A stretch of 64,000 bases of DNA from Planctomycetota bacterium (GTDB lineage: Bacteria > Planctomycetota > UBA11346): contig JADGDD010000001.1 of NCBI GenBank assembly GCA_016745075.1, positions 745,125-809,124 of the forward strand, in the 5' to 3' direction. Below are positions 46,926-55,862 of this stretch, in pieces (position 1 is the stretch's first letter; every line of letters begins with the position of its first letter). Position numbers and translations under genes: made by a program. The notes under the pieces are model-generated. The model worked only from the letters and a program-made list of their open reading frames with translations, had not been told where the DNA came from and did no database searches.

Positions 46926-49838
46926 GTGAATAGACAATTACTGACCCAGTTAAACGATAGTTTCTCTCAGCTCACTGAGCAGATCGTTCCTGAGTTTATA
47001 GATTCTATGCCGCCAGGGTACTTTCAAGACATAGACGAAGCAACGCAACTTGAACATATTAAGGCCATTGTTGCCACCGGCGCATCCAACACACCAGTAG
47101 CTTTGGAACTCCATAGCCCCGATTCTTCTATTTGGACCTATATCGCTCGTGGTGGTGATCCTGGCACTTTGCTTACCCATCAGCTAGCACGTTTGCCCAA
47201 AGGGGGAACTCTGACTGCGGCAAAAGTCTATATCTCTCGTGATGCACAGTACACCTTAACCATCTATCATTTCACGGAACAAGACACCTTTGATGAAAAC
47301 AACCCACTGCACCAGCAAGCCTTAGAGAAGACTCTCGCCTTTGTTGCTCAAAGTAATGGCATCTATAATCCAGATGTTATTACCAAGTATATGAAGTATC
47401 TTCCTGCTGAACATCTGATAGCCATTCCACCAAGCCGCATCTGCCACCATTCAACCTTACTTAATGCCATTCGTGGTACCAGCGATACCAACCTTTCTCT
47501 TCAGTCCGTAAGCCAACGCTCTGACTTAAAACGTATTGCCATAGCTGTCGCTAATACAGACACCCGAGAAACAATGGAGCGTATCGTTTCTCGTTTGCAC
47601 GCTTTAGACCTGAATATTGCCGGTATTTACTTAGATACCTTGCGAGATGAAACGGGAGAATGCTTTTCTATTATTTCTTATCTTGTTCATGATGCTGAAG
47701 ACAACATTCAAGAACATAGTCGACTGTGGTTTAATATTAAACGCCAACTCCGTCATGCTCGTTGGCTAGATAAGAGCGTTCTTGATTTACTAGAACGTTA
47801 TCCTAACCACGACCTCTACGAGCTAGAATCTTTGGCCGGTCTCTGTAGCCTTATTCATCAAAAATTATCCAAAGAAAATCAATGGGCGTACACCAAAGAT
47901 TCCATCCTGCGAACCGCTTGTTATTACATGAGCCGAACCGAAACCTTGCTCAGTTTAATTTTACGTCGCTTTAACCCCGAATCTCCATTACCTGATGAAG
48001 AATTCATCCCCTCACTTTGGGCATTTAGAAAACTCTGTGATCAGCTGCCTGCCGCTGGCAATGGACGAATTGTATTACAAACATTAGCCGATGCGGTTGA
48101 ATCTATACGTTATACGAATCTCTACGTAAAACAACGCTATGCACTTGCTTTTAACGTAGACCCTAAATTCCTTGATAATGACAAACGCCCTGAATTACCA
48201 TACGGTGTTTTCTTTGTTCATGGGCGCGAATTTAATGGTTTCCATGTCCGCTTCCGCGATATTGCTCGTGGCGGTGTTCGCGTTGTTATTCCGCGTTCTC
48301 AAGAACAACACACCTTAGAATCAGAACGTCACTACGACGAGAATTACGGGCTCGCTTTTGCCCAACAATTAAAAAACAAAGATATTCCAGAAGGTGGCTC
48401 TAAAGGCGTCATCCTTATGGAACCACTTGATGCGAGCCGAGTCAACCCAGCCAATCGCTGTGTAAAGGCCTATATCAACAGTTTGTTAGATATGATTACG
48501 CCAGACATTATTACCACAAGCCAAATTGCTTTTCATCCAAGCACCCAAGAATTACTCTACCTTGGACCTGATGAAAATATTACCAATGAACTTATTGAGT
48601 GGATTGTGAAACGGGCAGAAGAACGTAACTACCCATGTGCTTCGGCCTTTATGAGCTCCAAGCCAGGCGCTGGCATTAATCACAAAGAATTTGGAGTTAC
48701 TTCTGAGGGAGTTATTGTCTATTTAGATGTTGCCCTCCATGCCCTTGGCTACGAACCACGCAACAAAGACTTTACCGTTAAATTAACTGGTGGACCAGAC
48801 GGAGACGTTGGTGGTAATGCTATTCGTATACTCAACCGTGAATATGGTGAACATGCACGCATTGTTGGCATTGCCGATGGCAGTGGCTGCCTTGAAGACC
48901 CAGACGGACTGAACCATGCCGAATTATTACGATTAGTTAATGATGGGCTGCCGGTCATGTCTTTTTCTCAAGAAGCTTTTGGCCCACAGACCGAATTATT
49001 TGATGCCAGCACAGAAAACGGTGCATATAAAAGAAATAGTATGCATAACCGTGTCTTAAGCGATGCCTTCCTCCCCTGTGGTGGTCGGCCAAGTACCATC
49101 AATGAAGGTAATTGGGAACAATTTCTTACCGAAGACGAAACTCCTTCTAGTCGCCTCATTGTAGAAGGCGCAAACTTATTCCTCACGGAAGATGCTCGCC
49201 AAGCACTCTTTGCCAAAGGCACTATTATTGTAAAAGATTCTTCTGCAAATAAAGCAGGTGTCATTTGTAGCAGCTATGAAATTGGTGCGAGCATGTTGCT
49301 GGACCGCGATGATTTTCTTGCATTAAAAGAAGTTTTTGTTGCCGATGTCCTACAGAAATTGCGGCATCTTGCCCGCTGTGAAGCAACCTTGCTCTTTAAT
49401 GAATACAAAAAACAACCGGAACGAGCACTTTCTGAAACCTCTGTTCATATTAGCAAAAGCATCAATAAAGTAAGTGATGCAATTACCGCTCACATTTCAA
49501 CACTTACATCTCGTGATGAACTACAAGCGATGATCTACAAACATTTACCAGACACACTTATTGAAGCCGTTGGTGAACATATCCATGATCTACCAGACTC
49601 CTATGCTCAATGGATGATTTCCGCCAGCCTTGCCTCTCATATTGTTTATCATGAAGGCCTAGACTTTATAGACAGCCTTGATGACGGCCGTATTGGTCAA
49701 TTAGCCGTACAATACCTTTCTGAAGAAGGCAATGTTGCACGCTACATTACAGCCATAGAACAAAGCGACCTTGCAGACCGAGAAAAAATCATTGCCATCC
49801 TCCGCCGTGGAGGGACCAGAAGCGCCCTTGGGCTCTAA
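46926..49838 (+). CDS. Large NAD-specific glutamate dehydrogenase (115-kDa class)
   Basis: It oxidises glutamate to 2-oxoglutarate and ammonia, usually with NAD and in the catabolic direction. The 970-residue protein (GTG start) has a long N-terminal regulatory half and a C-terminal catalytic half. Signature segments are EFNGFHVRFRDIARGGVR, KNKDIPEGGSKGVIL with the catalytic Lys, and the nucleotide-binding region GGPDGDVGGNAIR. This matches the 115-kDa class known from fungal GDH2 rather than the 180-kDa bacterial class or the 50-kDa hexameric enzymes. It is divergent from the HTH-tailed protein across about 140 nt. Confidence 0.9.
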   Translation: MNRQLLTQLNDSFSQLTEQIVPEFIDSMPPGYFQDIDEATQLEHIKAIVATGASNTPVALELHSPDSSIWTYIARGGDPGTLLTHQLARLPKGGTLTAAKVYISRDAQYTLTIYHFTEQDTFDENNPLHQQALEKTLAFVAQSNGIYNPDVITKYMKYLPAEHLIAIPPSRICHHSTLLNAIRGTSDTNLSLQSVSQRSDLKRIAIAVANTDTRETMERIVSRLHALDLNIAGIYLDTLRDETGECFSIISYLVHDAEDNIQEHSRLWFNIKRQLRHARWLDKSVLDLLERYPNHDLYELESLAGLCSLIHQKLSKENQWAYTKDSILRTACYYMSRTETLLSLILRRFNPESPLPDEEFIPSLWAFRKLCDQLPAAGNGRIVLQTLADAVESIRYTNLYVKQRYALAFNVDPKFLDNDKRPELPYGVFFVHGREFNGFHVRFRDIARGGVRVVIPRSQEQHTLESERHYDENYGLAFAQQLKNKDIPEGGSKGVILMEPLDASRVNPANRCVKAYINSLLDMITPDIITTSQIAFHPSTQELLYLGPDENITNELIEWIVKRAEERNYPCASAFMSSKPGAGINHKEFGVTSEGVIVYLDVALHALGYEPRNKDFTVKLTGGPDGDVGGNAIRILNREYGEHARIVGIADGSGCLEDPDGLNHAELLRLVNDGLPVMSFSQEAFGPQTELFDASTENGAYKRNSMHNRVLSDAFLPCGGRPSTINEGNWEQFLTEDETPSSRLIVEGANLFLTEDARQALFAKGTIIVKDSSANKAGVICSSYEIGASMLLDRDDFLALKEVFVADVLQKLRHLARCEATLLFNEYKKQPERALSETSVHISKSINKVSDAITAHISTLTSRDELQAMIYKHLPDTLIEAVGEHIHDLPDSYAQWMISASLASHIVYHEGLDFIDSLDDGRIGQLAVQYLSEEGNVARYITAIEQSDLADREKIIAILRRGGTRSALGL

Positions 49839-50127
49839 AGATGAACCTCTGACCCAATCCATTTGGTCTTTGTATATAATCACCTGCGCTGATGGCAGTT
49901 ATTATACCGGTATTACAACTGATATAGAGCGCCGTTTCGCGGTCCATCAAAACGGTGGCCCACAATGCGCCAAATACCTACGTGGTAGAGGCCCGCTCAC
50001 GCTCTCTTTTCATACAGTCATTGGCAGTCATGGTGACGCATTACGAACAGAATATGCAACAAAACAATTAACCAAAAAGCAAAAATCTGCGATTATTGCT
50101 GGCACGAGAAAGCTACCGCTACCTTAA
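49771..50127 (+). CDS. GIY-YIG nuclease-superfamily protein (YhbQ/UPF0213-like)
   Basis: A small protein whose last 85 residues form a GIY-YIG domain: SLYIITCADGSYYTGITTDIERR, HQNG and KYLRGRGP, as in the YhbQ/UPF0213 group, with unclear but probably DNA-related roles. The start is unclear. The frame is open from a TTG at 49771 that overlaps the glutamate dehydrogenase gene by 68 nt; GTG 49807 and TTG 49870 are alternatives, and none has a convincing ribosome-binding site. Translation is probably coupled to the upstream gene. Confidence 0.75.
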   Translation: MQTEKKSLPSSAVEGPEAPLGSKDEPLTQSIWSLYIITCADGSYYTGITTDIERRFAVHQNGGPQCAKYLRGRGPLTLSFHTVIGSHGDALRTEYATKQLTKKQKSAIIAGTRKLPLP

Positions 50128-50312
50128 AAAACTTGCTACCTAGGGATGCATGCGTTTTACGCATCGGATAACTGAACACTTTTGATATCAACTCAAGACT
50201 ATTACTGAACAACCTTGAAACTGGTAAGCTCTGCTTCATCATTCTGCTGAACAAGGGAAATAAAAACGGAATACTACCGCTATACGCTCCCCCTCGCAAG
50301 AAAAGAGACCCT

Positions 50313-52541
50313 ATGTCATACTACGACTCCTTTGAATCTGGCCGCTGGACTACGCATATTGATGTGCGTGACTTTATCCAAAAAAACTTCACCCATTACG
50401 AGGGTGATGAGTCATTCTTAGCCAAACCAACCGAAAATACTATAAAGCTGTGGAAACAGGTTGCTGGCTTGATGAAAGAAGAATTAGCCAAAGGCGGTGT
50501 CCTCGATATTGATACAACAACAGTCTGTGGCGTTAATGCTCATGAAGCTGGTTATATCGACAAAGATCGAGAAAGCATCGTTGGCCTACAAACAGACGCA
50601 CCACTGAAGCGGGCAATTATGCCATACGGTGGTGCCCGCTTAGTAGAAAAATCCTGTGAAGCCTATGGTTATGAGCTTGATCCAACCATTAAACATGTTT
50701 TCGGCAATTTCCGTAAAACTCATAACGATGGTGTCTTTGATGCCTACACACCAGAAATTCGTGCGGCACGAACTGCTGGTATTATTACTGGCTTGCCAGA
50801 TTCCTATGGCCGTGGTCGCATTATTGGGGATTACCGCCGTGTTGCCCTTTATGGTATTGATCGGCTGATGCTCGACAAAAAAGCACAGCACGCAGACCTC
50901 GACATTAATAACGTAGATAGCCAATGCGTGTTAGACCGAGAAGAAATTTCAGAACAAATACGCTCGCTAGCAGACCTGAAAGACATGGCTGCCAAATATG
51001 GCTTTGATATTACTCGTCCGGCAGAATCCGCACAGGAAGCAATTCAATGGACCTATTTTGCATTCCTCGGTGCTGTTAAATCACAGGATGGCGCTGCGAT
51101 GAGCCTTGGTCGCGTTTCATCTTTCTTGGATATTTATATCCAAAAAGATCTGGAAGAAGGCACTATTACCGAATCTGAAGCACAAGAATATATAGACCAT
51201 TTCGTTATGAAATTGCGGATGGTTCGCTTCCTACGTCCACCAGAGTACAATGAACTCTTTTCCGGTGACCCAACATGGGTCACAGAATCTATTGGTGGTA
51301 TGGGCGTAGACGGCAGAACTTTAGTAACCCGTAGCTCCTTCCGCTTCCTCCATACCTTATATAACCTTGGAGCATCACCTGAGCCAAACCTGACAGTACT
51401 TTGGTCCCGCCGTCTTCCTGAAGCATTCAAAAAATATGCCGCACAGGTCTCCATTGACACAAGTTCTATTCAATATGAAAATGATTGCATCATGCGTGGC
51501 TACTGGGGCGACGATTATTCCATTGCCTGCTGTGTATCCGCCATGCGTACCGGCAAACAAATGCAGTTTTTTGGTGCTCGTTGTAATTTGGCCAAAGCGC
51601 TCCTGTATTCTATTAACGGTGGCTGTGATGAAATTAAAGGCATTCAAGTTGGACCAAAATTTGAGCGCATTAGTTCTGAATACCTTGATTATGATGAAGT
51701 CTGTGAAAAGTTTGATTATTTCCAAGACTGGATCGCCACCCTCTACATCAACTCTTTGAATATTATTCATTACATGCACGACAAGTATTGCTACGAATCC
51801 CTGCAAATGGCTCTGCATGATCAAAACATTTTCCGCACTATGGCCTGTGGCATTGCTGGTCTCTCAGTCGTAGCAGACTCTCTTTCTGCAATTAAACACG
51901 CACGAGTAAAATGCATTCGCAATGAAGCAGGATATGCCATTGATTTTGAAATTGAAGGCGACTATCCAAAATTCGGTAACAATGATGACCGTGTTGATAC
52001 GATAGCCTGTGATCTTGTTGAATCTTTCATGAAAAAGCTGAAGAAAAACCCAACGTATCGTAACTCTGTACCAACCATGTCCATATTAACCATCACATCA
52101 AACGTCGTATATGGCAAGAAAACCGGTAATACCCCTGATGGCCGTAAAAAAGGCGAGCCATTTGCTCCTGGCGCAAACCCGATGCATGGACGCGATACCA
52201 ACGGTGCCCTAGCTTCGGTTGCCTCGGTTGCCAAGTTGCCATACGAGTTTTCACAAGACGGCATCTCTTACACCTTCTCAATTGAACCGAGTACACTCGG
52301 TAAAACCATGGAAGACCGTAATCGCAATCTACAAGCACTACTGGATGGTTACACCGATCAAAACGGACATCACATTAACATTAACGTACTAGACCGTGAA
52401 GTGTTACTCCGTGCGATGGAACACCCAGAAGAATATCCACAATTAACCATTCGTGTTTCTGGCTATGCTGTCAATTTCGTTAAATTGACACGTGAGCAGC
52501 AACTTGATGTCATTAATCGTACCTTCCACGGCAATATTTAA
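50313..52541 (+). CDS. pflB: Formate C-acetyltransferase (pyruvate formate-lyase)
   Basis: This glycyl-radical enzyme splits pyruvate with CoA into acetyl-CoA and formate in anaerobic metabolism. The adjacent catalytic cysteines are Cys406-Cys407 (IACCVS), and the radical-bearing Gly717 lies in RVSGYAVNF near the C-terminus. Residues [12 protein letters not shown] and [14 protein letters not shown] are typical of true PFL rather than choline or glycerol lyases. The length of 742 residues is normal. The activating enzyme starts 3 nt downstream. It indicates fermentative or facultatively anaerobic growth. Confidence 0.96.
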   Translation: MSYYDSFESGRWTTHIDVRDFIQKNFTHYEGDESFLAKPTENTIKLWKQVAGLMKEELAKGGVLDIDTTTVCGVNAHEAGYIDKDRESIVGLQTDAPLKRAIMPYGGARLVEKSCEAYGYELDPTIKHVFGNFRKTHNDGVFDAYTPEIRAARTAGIITGLPDSYGRGRIIGDYRRVALYGIDRLMLDKKAQHADLDINNVDSQCVLDREEISEQIRSLADLKDMAAKYGFDITRPAESAQEAIQWTYFAFLGAVKSQDGAAMSLGRVSSFLDIYIQKDLEEGTITESEAQEYIDHFVMKLRMVRFLRPPEYNELFSGDPTWVTESIGGMGVDGRTLVTRSSFRFLHTLYNLGASPEPNLTVLWSRRLPEAFKKYAAQVSIDTSSIQYENDCIMRGYWGDDYSIACCVSAMRTGKQMQFFGARCNLAKALLYSINGGCDEIKGIQVGPKFERISSEYLDYDEVCEKFDYFQDWIATLYINSLNIIHYMHDKYCYESLQMALHDQNIFRTMACGIAGLSVVADSLSAIKHARVKCIRNEAGYAIDFEIEGDYPKFGNNDDRVDTIACDLVESFMKKLKKNPTYRNSVPTMSILTITSNVVYGKKTGNTPDGRKKGEPFAPGANPMHGRDTNGALASVASVAKLPYEFSQDGISYTFSIEPSTLGKTMEDRNRNLQALLDGYTDQNGHHININVLDREVLLRAMEHPEEYPQLTIRVSGYAVNFVKLTREQQLDVINRTFHGNI

Positions 52542-52544
52542 TTT

Positions 52545-53282
52545 ATGACTGTCGCCCGTGTTCATTCTGTCGAAACCTTTGGCACGCTTGACGGCCCAGG
52601 CATTCGTTTTGTCGCCTTTTTCCAAGGCTGTCATCTACGATGCCAATATTGTCATAACCGCGATCTTTGGGAAATAGCTGACGGAACGGAATACACGCCA
52701 CAACAACTCATTCGTGAAGTAAAGCGCTATCAGCCATACTTTACTTCATCTGGTGGCGGGCTGACAGCATCTGGTGGGGAACCACTGTTGCAGGCCCCCG
52801 CCTTAACCGAAATATTCCGCTTAGCCCAAAAAGCTGGTATCCACACTTGTTTGGATACCAGTGGCGCACTCAAAATAAACAAATCCATTGAAGAACTGCT
52901 CTCCTACACCGACCTTGTGCTCTTAGACTTGAAACACATACAGGATGACAAACATCAGAAGCTTGTTGGCCTGAGCAATAAATATGTTCTTCAATTTGCA
53001 AAAACCCTAGATCAGCTCTCTATACCGACATGGGTTCGTCATGTTGTTATCCCGGGCATTACTGACGGCGCAGGTGATTGTACAGCTCTTGCAGATTTTA
53101 TTAACACACTGAGCAACGTCGAGCAACTCACCCTACTCGCCTTTCATCAACTGGGTGCCTACAAATGGGAACAGCTTGGACAGTCTTATGATCTTGCCGA
53201 TGCAATACCGCCAAGCAATGAAGACATGGCCCGAGTACAGTCATATTTTTCACAACTCTCCATCCCTGTCATCGGACGGTAA
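52545..53282 (+). CDS. pflA: Pyruvate formate-lyase-activating enzyme
   Basis: This radical SAM enzyme abstracts hydrogen from Gly717 of the neighbouring PflB to create the glycyl radical. The 4Fe-4S-binding CxxxCxxC motif is at Cys29, Cys33 and Cys36 (GCHLRCQYCH). SAM-binding features GGGLTASGGEPLLQ and DTSGAL follow. The length of 245 residues is standard. The 3-nt gap from pflB implies one operon. Confidence 0.96.
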   Translation: MTVARVHSVETFGTLDGPGIRFVAFFQGCHLRCQYCHNRDLWEIADGTEYTPQQLIREVKRYQPYFTSSGGGLTASGGEPLLQAPALTEIFRLAQKAGIHTCLDTSGALKINKSIEELLSYTDLVLLDLKHIQDDKHQKLVGLSNKYVLQFAKTLDQLSIPTWVRHVVIPGITDGAGDCTALADFINTLSNVEQLTLLAFHQLGAYKWEQLGQSYDLADAIPPSNEDMARVQSYFSQLSIPVIGR

Positions 53283-53291
53283 AAAAACTTT

Positions 53292-54116
53292 TTAATGACA
53301 ACGCTTCCATTCAGATGGAGACATGCCCTTTGCTTGTTTAAAATGCAAAGAAAAGGCAAAAGGTGTGGCATACCCAAGTAAACCTGCAACGGCCTTAATA
53401 GCATTATGCGGTAACAATAGACACGCCTGTTCTATACGTTGGACACGGCGATATTGTACTGGTGATTGACCAAGCGCCTCTTTAAATCGACGACGAAAAG
53501 TTTCTTGCGAACAGCCAAGTTCCTCCGCTATTTCCGGTACCGTTCGGTTCCAGAAACGCGTTAATAATCGACAGGCTTCGGTGATAAATTGTTGATCAAG
53601 CGGTGCTTGATTTTTTCGTTCATGACAGCCCAAAAATAATTGCTGTACATATAACAAACTCTGCTCTGGCGAACACCTCGTATCATGACCATAAAAAGCC
53701 CAAAACTGCTGGATCAATTCATCATCCTCAGGGCATGCCAAACACCAACCCACCTCCGGCATAGGCATACCAGCCTGAGATAAATGTTCCGCAGTTGATC
53801 GATCTATAACAACATAAATCTCACGATACGTTGCTGTGTTATCATAACGTATATTGTTGGCATCTCCACCATAGCAAAAAATACTTCCTGAAGTTTGCGG
53901 CAACCAAACCCCTTGTGAGTCACGCATATAGGCAATCCCACTCAGCACTACATTATAACCGATCAAACGAGAATGCTTACTTGGATAACGTTGGCCTTTT
54001 TTATTTTCTCGGCAACCGTAGACCAATAAAGCCTGCCGTCCTGCTACTGGCAAAAGCCTTGTATGATTCTCGAGCTGCAATTCACCCAATATGACCGAAT
54101 TTAGTATGTTTTTCAC
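53292..54116 (-). CDS. AraC family transcriptional regulator
   Basis: A 274-residue regulator with an N-terminal cupin-like ligand domain (about 1-140) and a C-terminal pair of helix-turn-helix motifs (about 190-274): TVPEIAEELGCSQETFRRRF and AVAGLLGYATPFAFSLHFKQ, ending SPSEWKR. The start is a GTG. It is divergent from the amidohydrolase operon across only 58 nt, the usual position for a sugar-responsive activator of those genes. It converges on pflA with a 9-nt gap. Confidence 0.9.
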   Translation of the reverse strand: MKNILNSVILGELQLENHTRLLPVAGRQALLVYGCRENKKGQRYPSKHSRLIGYNVVLSGIAYMRDSQGVWLPQTSGSIFCYGGDANNIRYDNTATYREIYVVIDRSTAEHLSQAGMPMPEVGWCLACPEDDELIQQFWAFYGHDTRCSPEQSLLYVQQLFLGCHERKNQAPLDQQFITEACRLLTRFWNRTVPEIAEELGCSQETFRRRFKEALGQSPVQYRRVQRIEQACLLLPHNAIKAVAGLLGYATPFAFSLHFKQAKGMSPSEWKRCH

Positions 54117-54139
54117 CCTTATTATATATCAAATTACTA

Positions 54140-54168
54140 TTGTCAGGCAAGCACCATCTGCATATCAT
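54140..54168 (+). promoter_or_regulatory. Candidate sigma-70 promoter, possibly leaderless
   Basis: TTGTCA (54140-54145), a 17-nt spacer, and TATCAT (54163-54168). The amidohydrolase ATG at 54175 lies only 6 nt past the -10 box and has no ribosome-binding site, so the transcript may start at or beside the ATG. A TATAAT on the opposite strand lies within the same short spacer and would serve the AraC gene. Confidence 0.45.
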
Positions 54169-54174
54169 AAATAA

Positions 54175-54960
54175 ATGACTTGGATAGACACATGCCCACT
54201 TATTGATATTCATACCCATGCTGGTAGCGAAAAACGTGGAGAAAGCCCTGCTCGAACGGTTGCTGAGATTATTCGTCTGCAACGCAGTGAGCAACTCAAC
54301 TATGGCATCCTTTTAAGCAGAGAGTTCTCTGAGCCCATAGATCATAGGGCCTTTCTCACTGAAATCGCAGCCCACAAGAAACAATGTGGTGGGTTGTTAC
54401 GCGTTACTCCCCATCAATCTGATGCTCACCTCCGCTGCATTCGTCCACTTATACAAGAGTTTCCTGAAAGTGTGCTCGGCTTCAAATTGCACCCAGCACG
54501 AGATAACTATACGGTAAACCTCAACACTGTTGATGATATATGTGCCTGTGCCGTAGAATATAACTTGATGATTGGTACGCATACAAGCGTCAAAAGCCCC
54601 GCCTGCGATTGGCTGCCACTCTTAGAAAAATATCCAACATTACGCTTACTACTCTATCATGCTCATCATCCAGATGATATATGTGAGCTATTATCCGATT
54701 TCCCTCATACACGAATCGACACATCAGGAGATGCTTTTAACCCAGATACACTTATTCGGGTAGCGCACACCTGCGGACATGATCGTATCTGCTTTGGCAT
54801 TGATGGACCACTCGCCTTTCCACATGCTCACGGCCACTTCTTACCTCACTACCGTCAAGCAGCCAAAGAAATAGCGGGTTTTTGCAGCAACGACCGTAAT
54901 CTACTTGAACAAATTTTCTTCAAAAATGCAGAAGCATTTCTAGGAAAAATATGCATATAA
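54175..54960 (+). CDS. Amidohydrolase-2 family metal-dependent hydrolase
   Basis: A 261-residue TIM-barrel protein. Metal ligands are suggested by DIHTHAG (His13, His15), GFKLHPARD, YHAHHPDD and FGIDGPLAFPH. The family includes lactonases, decarboxylases and amidohydrolases; the substrate is not evident here. Its place at the head of an operon with two glycan-active-like proteins, next to an AraC regulator, suggests a role in a sugar or sugar-acid pathway. It overlaps the next gene by 10 nt. Confidence 0.78.
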   Translation: MTWIDTCPLIDIHTHAGSEKRGESPARTVAEIIRLQRSEQLNYGILLSREFSEPIDHRAFLTEIAAHKKQCGGLLRVTPHQSDAHLRCIRPLIQEFPESVLGFKLHPARDNYTVNLNTVDDICACAVEYNLMIGTHTSVKSPACDWLPLLEKYPTLRLLLYHAHHPDDICELLSDFPHTRIDTSGDAFNPDTLIRVAHTCGHDRICFGIDGPLAFPHAHGHFLPHYRQAAKEIAGFCSNDRNLLEQIFFKNAEAFLGKICI

Positions 54961-55862
54961 CACGACTCGGTCATGGACCCATTATTTATCCGGAGCTAGA
55001 CGATAGCATTGGCACAAATATTAATGGCCCAGCCCCTATCCGTGTTCCTTCGTGGGTCTCCAATCCACTGGGAAAATATTATCTCTATTTTGCTCACCAC
55101 ACTGGCACATATATTCGATTGGCCTATGCTGATGATCTCAATGGGCCATGGCAGATCTATGCTGGTGGAGTCCTCAAACTTTCAGAAACACAATGGACTG
55201 ATCATCTTGCTTCACCTGATGTTATTATCGATGAAGACAAACATGAATTACGCCTATATCTACACGGTTACGCACCACAGCAAAACAAAGACCCAAACTG
55301 TATTGCTCAAGGCCAACGCAGTTTTGTTGCACGCAGTACAGATGGATTGCACTTTCAGGCAGAGAACATTGACCTAGCACCCTATTACTTGCGTGTTTTT
55401 CAACACAAAGATGCTTGGTACGGTATTGCAAAAGATGCCTACAATGGCTCTGTTCTCTTACGTTCTACCGATGGCGTAACCCCTTTTGAGACTGGCCCCA
55501 CCCTCTTGCCCGGTTCGCGCCATTGTGCCGTACAGCCTATTACAGAAAAATTCTGTTTTATTTATTTTAGCCGTATTGGTGATAAACCGGAACGCATACT
55601 GCGAGCACACCTCAGCACAACAGGTGATTGGACAACATGGAGTATCGACCATATCACAGAAGTGTTAGCCCCAATCATGCCGTGGGAAGGCAGTGAATGC
55701 CCCTGTCTCCCTTCAGAAAAAGGCGTTGTCACACAAGCTGTTCACCAACTACGTGATCCAGGCATTTTAGTAGAAAACCATACCACCTATCTTTTTTATA
55801 GCTGTGCTGGTGAATCCGGCATTGGCCTTGCACGTATCACCGACGAAAGGAATATTTCATGA
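54951..55862 (+). CDS. Beta-propeller glycosidase-like protein (GH43/GH130-type fold)
   Basis: A 303-residue protein without signal peptide. Repeated blades with aromatic and acidic residues (NPLGKYYLYFAHH, IRLAYADDLNGPW, ASPDVIID, LRLYLHG, RSFVARSTDGLHF) resemble five-bladed glycosidase propellers of clan F or GH130 type. Catalytic residues cannot be assigned surely; Asp in ASPDVIID and Glu in WEGSECPC are candidates. The start overlaps the upstream stop by 10 nt and the stop overlaps the downstream ATG as ATGA, so the three genes are translationally coupled. Confidence 0.65.
   Translation: MHITRLGHGPIIYPELDDSIGTNINGPAPIRVPSWVSNPLGKYYLYFAHHTGTYIRLAYADDLNGPWQIYAGGVLKLSETQWTDHLASPDVIIDEDKHELRLYLHGYAPQQNKDPNCIAQGQRSFVARSTDGLHFQAENIDLAPYYLRVFQHKDAWYGIAKDAYNGSVLLRSTDGVTPFETGPTLLPGSRHCAVQPITEKFCFIYFSRIGDKPERILRAHLSTTGDWTTWSIDHITEVLAPIMPWEGSECPCLPSEKGVVTQAVHQLRDPGILVENHTTYLFYSCAGESGIGLARITDERNIS

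Noticed and set aside
50182..50191. TTGATATCAA palindrome upstream of pflB as an FNR site
   Set aside because: The half-sites match, but the 4-nt spacer of a true FNR box (TTGAT-N4-ATCAA) is absent, so I do not call it.
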